Of a stretch of 9,479 bases of DNA, positions 5,441-9,479 are shown one piece after another (positions within the stretch are counted from its first letter, which is position 1; the number at the start of each line of letters is the position of its first letter). This stretch comes from Rhodospirillales bacterium (GTDB lineage: Bacteria; Pseudomonadota; Alphaproteobacteria; Acetobacterales; Acetobacteraceae). Below the pieces are notes generated by a model. It searched no databases and was not told the DNA's origin. It saw only the letters and a list, made by a program, of their open reading frames with translations. Position numbers and translations under genes: made by a program. The stretch lies in assembly GCA_903644035.1 (NCBI GenBank), contig CAHJXG010000112.1, forward strand, positions 1-9,479, in the 5' to 3' direction.

Positions 5441-6445
5441 CTAAGCCGCCTCCTCAAACACATCCGCATAGCCGAACAGCCCCGACGACCCCCCTGTGTG
5501 CAGGAACACCACGTTCTCCCCCGCCGAGAAGGCGCCCCGGCGGATCAGGTCGATCAGCCCGGCCATGCCCTTCCCGGAATACACCGGGTCCAGGAAGATC
5601 CCCTCGAGCCGCGCCACCATCCGCACCGCCTCCACCATGCCGGGCGTCGGCAGGCCGTAGCCCGCACCCACGTAGTCGCAGTTGGCCTCCACCGCGTCCG
5701 CCGCGATGGGACGGTCCACGCCCATATGCGCCGCCGTCGCCTCGGCCAGGCGCCGGACGTTGGCCTCCTGCTTCGGCCGGGGGAGCCGGACGCCGATGCC
5801 CAGCACGCGGACGGGGCTGCTGAGCGCGTGCAGCCCGGCCACCAGCCCGGCCTGCGTGCCCGCGCTGCCAGTCGCGTGCACCAGGCGGTCGATGCGCAGG
5901 CCCAGCTCGTTGGCCTGCGCCACCAGCTCCAGCGCGACCGCCGCGTAGCCCAGGGCGCCGGTGGCGTTCGAGCCGCCGCCGGGGATCAGATAGGGCGTGG
6001 CGCCCGCCGCGGCGAGCCGGGCGCCGACCTCCTCGATGGCCGCCTGCATGTCGGTGCCGCCGGGCCGGTACTCGAGGGCACAACCCAGGAGCCGGTCCAG
6101 CAGCACGTTGCCGTTGCCGAGATAGGCGCCGTCATTCGTCTCGATCCGATGCTCCAGCACGGCGGTGCAGGCCAGGCCGAGCCGCGCGGCGACGGCGGCA
6201 GTCTGGCGCACATGGTTGGATTGCACCGCGCCCTGGGTGACCAGGTGGTCCGCGCCCCGGGCCAGCGCGTCGCCCACCAGGAACTCCAGCTTGCGCACCT
6301 TGTTGCCGCCCAGCCCCATGCCGGTCAGGTCGTCCCGCTTCATCCAGATCTGCGGCCCGCCCAATGCCTGGGTCAGGCGCGGCAGCGGCTCCAGCGGCGT
6401 GGGGGACTGGCACAGCCGGACGCGTGGGAACGCAGCAAGGTTCAT
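5441..6445 (-). CDS. PLP-dependent D-cysteine desulfhydrase / L-cysteate sulfo-lyase-like enzyme
   Basis: A 334-residue fold-type II PLP enzyme of the ACC deaminase/DcyD/CuyA family. The PLP lysine is Lys49 in GLGGNKVRKLEF. It is followed by the nucleophile-loop motif VQSNH (Ser76-Asn77-His78), PGGGSNATGALGY, TGSAGTQAGL, VYSGKGMAGL near the C-terminus and the terminal HTGGSSGLFGY. Relatives split D-cysteine to pyruvate, sulfide and ammonia, or L-cysteate to pyruvate, sulfite and ammonia; the N-terminal MNLAAFPR and RDDLTGMGLGGNK resemble both. Of these only D-cysteine or cysteate would fit the sulfur context, and true ACC deaminase looks less likely. The ATG at 6445 is fixed by GGAGGGAG seven bases upstream. 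It is divergent from msrP across 153 bases, which must hold both promoters. Confidence 0.88.
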   Translation of the reverse strand: MNLAAFPRVRLCQSPTPLEPLPRLTQALGGPQIWMKRDDLTGMGLGGNKVRKLEFLVGDALARGADHLVTQGAVQSNHVRQTAAVAARLGLACTAVLEHRIETNDGAYLGNGNVLLDRLLGCALEYRPGGTDMQAAIEEVGARLAAAGATPYLIPGGGSNATGALGYAAVALELVAQANELGLRIDRLVHATGSAGTQAGLVAGLHALSSPVRVLGIGVRLPRPKQEANVRRLAEATAAHMGVDRPIAADAVEANCDYVGAGYGLPTPGMVEAVRMVARLEGIFLDPVYSGKGMAGLIDLIRRGAFSAGENVVFLHTGGSSGLFGYADVFEEAA

Positions 6446-6598
6446 CGGCAGACTCCCTCCGGCCCACGAGCAGGCGGCCTTGACGGGACCCTTGCAGACC
6501 GACCCCATGAAATCAACATACTGAGGAACCCGCTGGAACACGGCGGACATCGCTGCCCGGCCGTGTATAAGCCCGGCACTCTCGCGGAGGATGTCACT

Positions 6599-7525
6599 TT
6601 GCATATCAAGACAGTTCGCGGCTGGGAAGTGTCGGACCGGGACGCGACGCCGGAAGCGCTGATGCTGGGGCGCCGCACCGTGCTGGCCGGGGCAGCGGGC
6701 GCGGCCATGCTGGCGGTGCCGCTCGCGGCTCAGGCGCAGGGAGCGCCGCGCAGCGGGAAATACGACGCTGGCCGCGAGCTGACCGCCGAGCGGGACGCAA
6801 CGACCTACAACAACTATTACGAGTTCGGCACGGACAAGTCGATCTCGCGCGCCGCGCAGCGCCTGCCCATCGCCCCGTGGTCCATCAAGTTCGAGGGCAT
6901 GGTCGAGACGCCGCGGACGATGGACCTGGACGACATCCTGAAGCGGGTGAAGCTTGAGGAGCGGGTGTACCGCCATCGCTGCGTCGAGGGCTGGGCGATG
7001 ACCGTGCCCTGGACCGGATTTCCGATGAAGGACCTGGTCGCCTTGGCCGGCCCGGCCTCCGGCGCCCGCTATGTCGTGATGGAGACGCTGGCCGACCCCA
7101 AGACGATGCCGGGCCTGCGCATCAGCACGTTCGAGTGGCCGTATGTCGAGGGCGTAACGATGGCGGAGGCGAACAACGACCTTGCGTTCATCGCGACCGG
7201 TCTCTATGGCAAGGCCCTGCCGAAGCAGAATGGCGCGCCGATCCGCCTGGTCCTGCCTTGGAAATATGGGTTCAAGTCGGTGAAGTCGATTGTGAAGATG
7301 ACCTTTACCGACAAGCGGCCAACCACGTTCTGGGAGGGCATCCAGCCCCAGGAATATGGCTTCTGGGCCAACGTGAACCCCGACGTGCCGCATCCGCGCT
7401 GGAGCCAGGCGACCGAGCGCCTGCTGGGCGACAACCAGCGCGTGCCGACCCGCATTTACAATGGTTATGGTGAGTTCGTCGCGGGCCTGTATGCTGGGAT
7501 GCCGAATGAAAAGCTGTTCATATGA
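6599..7525 (+). CDS. msrP: Protein-methionine-sulfoxide reductase catalytic subunit MsrP (molybdopterin)
   Basis: Periplasmic sulfite-oxidase-fold enzyme that reduces methionine sulfoxide in envelope proteins; electrons normally come from the quinone pool via membrane heme protein MsrQ. The product has 308 residues. It starts HIKTVRGWEV, then a twin-arginine signal (Arg25-Arg26 in LGRRTVLAGA, probable cleavage after AQA at residue 46), YNNYYEFG, PWSIKFEG, the molybdenum ligand Cys128 in YRHRCVEGWAMTVPW, LPWKYGFKSVKSI and YGFWANVNP. I choose the TTG at 6599: GGAGG is eight bases upstream and the family N-terminus begins exactly there. The frame stays open far upstream only as a shadow of the opposite-strand gene. 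No msrQ follows; instead an unrelated small membrane gene overlaps its stop by 4 bases. Confidence 0.95.
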   Translation: MHIKTVRGWEVSDRDATPEALMLGRRTVLAGAAGAAMLAVPLAAQAQGAPRSGKYDAGRELTAERDATTYNNYYEFGTDKSISRAAQRLPIAPWSIKFEGMVETPRTMDLDDILKRVKLEERVYRHRCVEGWAMTVPWTGFPMKDLVALAGPASGARYVVMETLADPKTMPGLRISTFEWPYVEGVTMAEANNDLAFIATGLYGKALPKQNGAPIRLVLPWKYGFKSVKSIVKMTFTDKRPTTFWEGIQPQEYGFWANVNPDVPHPRWSQATERLLGDNQRVPTRIYNGYGEFVAGLYAGMPNEKLFI

Positions 7526-7818
7526 TCGCATCACGTATCTTCGCCGCCCTCGCTGCACTGTTCCTCGTCACGGCGGTCGCCATCGCCGCCCTGACGCCTC
7601 TCGGCATGACGCTGGGGCAGGGCCTGGCACTGATGGACGGCACCTGGATGGCATGGATACAGAAGCAGAGTCCGGCATGGAGCTGGATGTGGCTTGAGCA
7701 GCCTTTCCTGTTGCGGCCCCTCTGGCTGATCCCGGCGGGGATGGGCCTGATCTGCGCCGGCGCCGCCGCGTCGCTCAACTTCGGCCGCGCGTCGCCGTCG
7801 CGTCGGAAGCGAAGCTGA
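7522..7818 (+). CDS. Small two-helix membrane protein coupled to msrP, function unknown
   Basis: A 98-residue protein whose ATG overlaps the msrP stop (ATGA), so the two are almost certainly cotranscribed and translationally coupled. It has two hydrophobic helices, about residues 6-26 and 67-85, with a loop rich in tryptophan (Trp42, 45, 53, 55, 57) between them. The basic tail SRRKRS and Arg5 suggest that both ends are cytoplasmic and the loop periplasmic, on the MsrP side. It contains no histidine, so it cannot bind heme by histidine as MsrQ does, and it is far too short for the six-helix MsrQ. I do not recognise the family. Possible roles, inferred from position only, are a membrane anchor or assembly factor for MsrP, or none related to it. 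The last 44 bases overlap the NUDIX gene on the opposite strand. Confidence 0.75.
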   Translation: MIASRIFAALAALFLVTAVAIAALTPLGMTLGQGLALMDGTWMAWIQKQSPAWSWMWLEQPFLLRPLWLIPAGMGLICAGAAASLNFGRASPSRRKRS

Positions 7819-8260
7819 GCAGCCGTCGCGCCGTGTCGATGACGCGGAGCGCCTCGCTCCAGAGTTCGTAGCGGTCCAGCCCATCGAGCGGGGCGAACGC
7901 CGCATCGGTGACGTCGCTGCCCGCCACCGGGTCGCCGCCCTGCCAGCGGCCGGCGAAGTCCAGGATCGTGTAATGGTATTCCACCTGCCCGGCCGCATCG
8001 CGGTGGATGCTGTCAACGTTCGCCGCCAGGATGAGCGGGCCGGAGGCCAGGCCGGTTTCCTCGGCCAGTTCGCGCCGGGCGGCCTGCTCCGCGGTCTCAC
8101 CCAGGTCCTGCGCGCCGCCGGGCAGGCTCCATCGGCCCATCGCCGGCGGCTTGCCACGCCGCACCAGCAGCACCGCGCCACCCGAAATTGCGGTCGGAGG
8201 CTTCAGGAGCACCACGCCGACGCCGACGAGCGGGCGCGTGGGATAGTGGCGTCTGGTCAC
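7775..8260 (-). CDS. NUDIX hydrolase
   Basis: A 161-residue cytosolic NUDIX-fold hydrolase. The signature is complete from Gly49 to Leu71: GGAQDLGE, then RRELAEETGL, matching Gx5Ex7REUxEExGU with the Mg-binding glutamates at 64, 67 and 68. It is preceded by AVLLVRRGKPPAMGRWSLPGG, typical of nucleoside-diphosphate-X or 8-oxo-dGTP-type members. The later YHYTILDFAGRW resembles ADP-ribose pyrophosphatase-like proteins. Substrate is not predictable. The start is GTG at 8260 with GAGG at a suitable distance; the nearby ATG is out of frame. It converges on the small membrane gene with a 44-bp overlap and is divergent from the TRAP binding protein gene. Confidence 0.88.
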   Translation of the reverse strand: MTRRHYPTRPLVGVGVVLLKPPTAISGGAVLLVRRGKPPAMGRWSLPGGAQDLGETAEQAARRELAEETGLASGPLILAANVDSIHRDAAGQVEYHYTILDFAGRWQGGDPVAGSDVTDAAFAPLDGLDRYELWSEALRVIDTARRLLSFASDATATRGRS

Positions 8261-8327
8261 AGTGCATCCTCAGTGCAGCGAGCGGGATTTGCTCAGGGTT
8301 CATGCCACCTCCCGTTGTGCTTGGGTC

Positions 8328-8389
8328 TTGTGCCGGGTGGCGACGCAGCGCATATGAATTGAGATATATAGAAAATTCCGGAGGAAACG
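8328..8389 (+). promoter_or_regulatory. Candidate promoter and leader of the TRAP transporter operon
   Basis: In the 129-base gap after the divergent NUDIX gene, TTGTGC (8328-8333) could serve as a -35 with an AT-rich CATATGAAT (8351-8359) about 17-19 bases on as a -10. The tract continues as GATATATAGAAAATT to 8377, strikingly AT-rich for this genome, and ends in the ribosome binding site GGAGG (8380-8384), five bases before the ATG. The ribosome binding site is solid; the promoter hexamers are guesses. Confidence 0.35.
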
Positions 8390-9409
8390 ATGCTGATCAC
8401 TCGCCGGGCCGCGGTGGGGGCCGTTCTGGCTGCCCCGGCATTGCTGGGCGTCTCAGGCGCCCGCGCTGCCGCCCGCACGCTGAAAATCAGTCACCAGTTT
8501 CCCGGCGGCACGGCGGACCAGGGCGACTTCCGCGACCGCCTGGTGCGCCGCTTCGCCGCCGAGGTGCAGAAGCGCACCGACAACGAGCTGGCGTTCGAGA
8601 TCTACCCGGGCTCGTCGCTGATGAAGACGGTGGCGCAGTTCTCCGCCCTGCGCCGGGGCGCGCTGGACATGACCCTGTATCCGCTGGCCTATGCCGGGGG
8701 CGAGGTGCCCGAGGTCAACATCGGGCTGATGCCCTGCCTGGTGACCAGCTATGAGCAGGGGCTTGCCTGGAAGCGCCAGGCCATCGGGCAGGAGCTGGAG
8801 CGCGTGCTGGACAAGCGCGGCGTGAGGATCGTCACCTGGCTTTGGCAGGCCGGCGGCACGGCGTCCCGCGGCGCGTCGGTCGTGCAGCCGGATGACGTGA
8901 AGGGCCTGAAGATCCGCGGCGGGTCGCGGGAGATGGACCTGATGCTCAAGGCGGCCGGCGGGATCATCAGCTCGGTGCCGAGCAACGAAATCTACGCCGC
9001 GATGCAGACGGGGTCGCTGGACGCCGCGGTGACGTCGTCCACCAGCCTGATCTCCTTCCGCCTGGAGGAGATCAGCAAGGCCGTGACCACCGGGCGCAGC
9101 GGCAGCTTCTGGTTCATGCTGGAGCCGCTGCTGATCTCGAAGCAGATCTTCGACGCCCTGCCGGCGGCGCATCAGGCCGCCGTGACCGAGGTCGGCACGG
9201 AGCTGGAGGCGTTCGGCCTGCAGGCGGCGAAGTCGGACGACGAGGACCTGGCGCGCGTGTACCTCAAGGCCGGCATCACGGCGCGGGACATGGACCCGGC
9301 CGCCATCGGCAAGTGGAAGGCGGTCGCGCAGGAGACGGCGTGGAAGGACTTCGCCGCCCGCAACGCCGCCTGCGCCGCGATGCTGAAGCTCGCCGAGGCC
9401 GTCGCTTGA
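8390..9409 (+). CDS. TRAP transporter substrate-binding protein, DctP family
   Basis: A 339-residue periplasmic solute receptor for a tripartite ATP-independent transporter, which imports organic acids using an ion gradient. An N-terminal signal MLITRRAAVGAVLAAPALLG contains a twin arginine and probably ends at ARA (about residue 26). The mature part starts TLKISHQFPGGTADQ and shows the DctP pattern: YPGSSLMKTVAQFSALRRGALDM, then VKGLKIRGGSREMDLMLKAAGG with Arg176 in the position of the carboxylate-binding arginine, SNEIYAAMQTGSLDAAVTSS, and ISKAVTTG. Length is normal. The ATG at 8390 is fixed by GGAGG at 8380. The solute is not predictable from sequence. Its stop overlaps the next start, indicating an operon with the membrane subunits. 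Confidence 0.93.
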   Translation: MLITRRAAVGAVLAAPALLGVSGARAAARTLKISHQFPGGTADQGDFRDRLVRRFAAEVQKRTDNELAFEIYPGSSLMKTVAQFSALRRGALDMTLYPLAYAGGEVPEVNIGLMPCLVTSYEQGLAWKRQAIGQELERVLDKRGVRIVTWLWQAGGTASRGASVVQPDDVKGLKIRGGSREMDLMLKAAGGIISSVPSNEIYAAMQTGSLDAAVTSSTSLISFRLEEISKAVTTGRSGSFWFMLEPLLISKQIFDALPAAHQAAVTEVGTELEAFGLQAAKSDDEDLARVYLKAGITARDMDPAAIGKWKAVAQETAWKDFAARNAACAAMLKLAEAVA

Positions 9410-9479
9410 GCAGCCACGGCATTGATGCGGCGTCGGGCGCGATCCCGGCCGCGGACGTGCCGCGGCTCGGCCTGCTCGG
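9406..9479 (+). CDS. Probable TRAP transporter small permease (DctQ type), first codons only
   Basis: A TTG at 9406 overlaps the binding-protein TGA by 4 bases (TTGA), with GAGG (9395-9398) seven bases upstream. The frame stays open to the window end, giving SSHGIDAASGAIPAADVPRL and a few more residues. Position after a DctP gene and the coupled start suggest the four-helix DctQ subunit or a DctQM fusion, but too little is present to show a domain. An ATG at 9425 is in another frame that yields an arginine-rich peptide, so I prefer the TTG. Confidence 0.5.
   Translation, partial: MSSHGIDAASGAIPAADVPRLGLL

Noticed and set aside
5177..7525. 782-codon plus-strand open frame covering the desulfhydrase locus and msrP
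   Set aside because: Only the part from the TTG at 6599 has family similarity (MsrP). The earlier part is the antisense shadow of the desulfhydrase gene, and the TTG has its own good ribosome binding site.
5441..7558. 705-codon minus-strand open frame spanning msrP and the desulfhydrase
   Set aside because: The first half is antisense to msrP. The desulfhydrase starts at 6445 with a strong ribosome binding site and a canonical family N-terminus.

Overview
The window is high-GC DNA with strong G/C third-position bias. Its gene content (methionine salvage genes, a BKACE/DUF849 enzyme, a Tat-type MsrP, a TRAP transporter and ABC permease/binding-protein remnants) points to an alphaproteobacterium, plausibly of the Acetobacteraceae (Roseomonas-like). 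The taxon is inferred from protein style only; no rRNA or other marker gene is present.

Layout. At the left edge the N-terminus of a dipeptide-type ABC permease runs off the window on the minus strand (1-203). It abuts the C-terminal third of a plus-strand NtaA/SnaA/DszA-family flavin monooxygenase (231-633), which is headless and carries a one-base frameshift. Next is a compact plus-strand methionine (MTA) salvage operon, mtnB-mtnD-mtnC (732-2561), with overlapping start and stop codons. Its 3' end runs into a minus-strand cysteine synthase remnant that has lost most of its interior (2552-2874). A roughly 300-nt lower-GC stretch without a supportable gene follows (2875-3176).

The middle block is on the minus strand: a 4-hydroxybenzoyl-CoA-thioesterase-like hotdog protein (4423-4863), a gutted leucine/amide-type periplasmic binding protein remnant (4087-4336) and a BKACE (DUF849) enzyme (3177-4073). 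After a 577-nt gene-poor stretch containing two short inverted repeats comes a PLP-dependent D-cysteine desulfhydrase / L-cysteate sulfo-lyase-like gene (5441-6445, minus). It is divergent from msrP (6599-7525, plus), the periplasmic molybdopterin methionine-sulfoxide reductase. msrP is followed not by msrQ but, with a 4-bp overlap, by a 98-residue histidine-free membrane protein. A NUDIX hydrolase converges on that small gene with a 44-bp overlap. The right edge begins a TRAP transporter operon: DctP-type binding protein (8390-9409), then the first codons of a probable DctQ subunit.

Two themes stand out. First, sulfur metabolism recurs: methionine salvage, cysteine synthase (dead), cysteine/cysteate lyase, methionine sulfoxide repair, and a monooxygenase from a family that includes desulfurising enzymes (dead). 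Second, intact genes alternate with partly deleted ones, so this looks like an accessory region shaped by repeated small deletions and rearrangements. I see no CRISPR array, tRNA, rRNA, intact transposase or phage gene, and no clearly new multi-gene system. The most promising leads are the small msrP partner, the BKACE with Ala at a zinc-ligand position, and the frameshift that creates a false monooxygenase-MtnB fusion.
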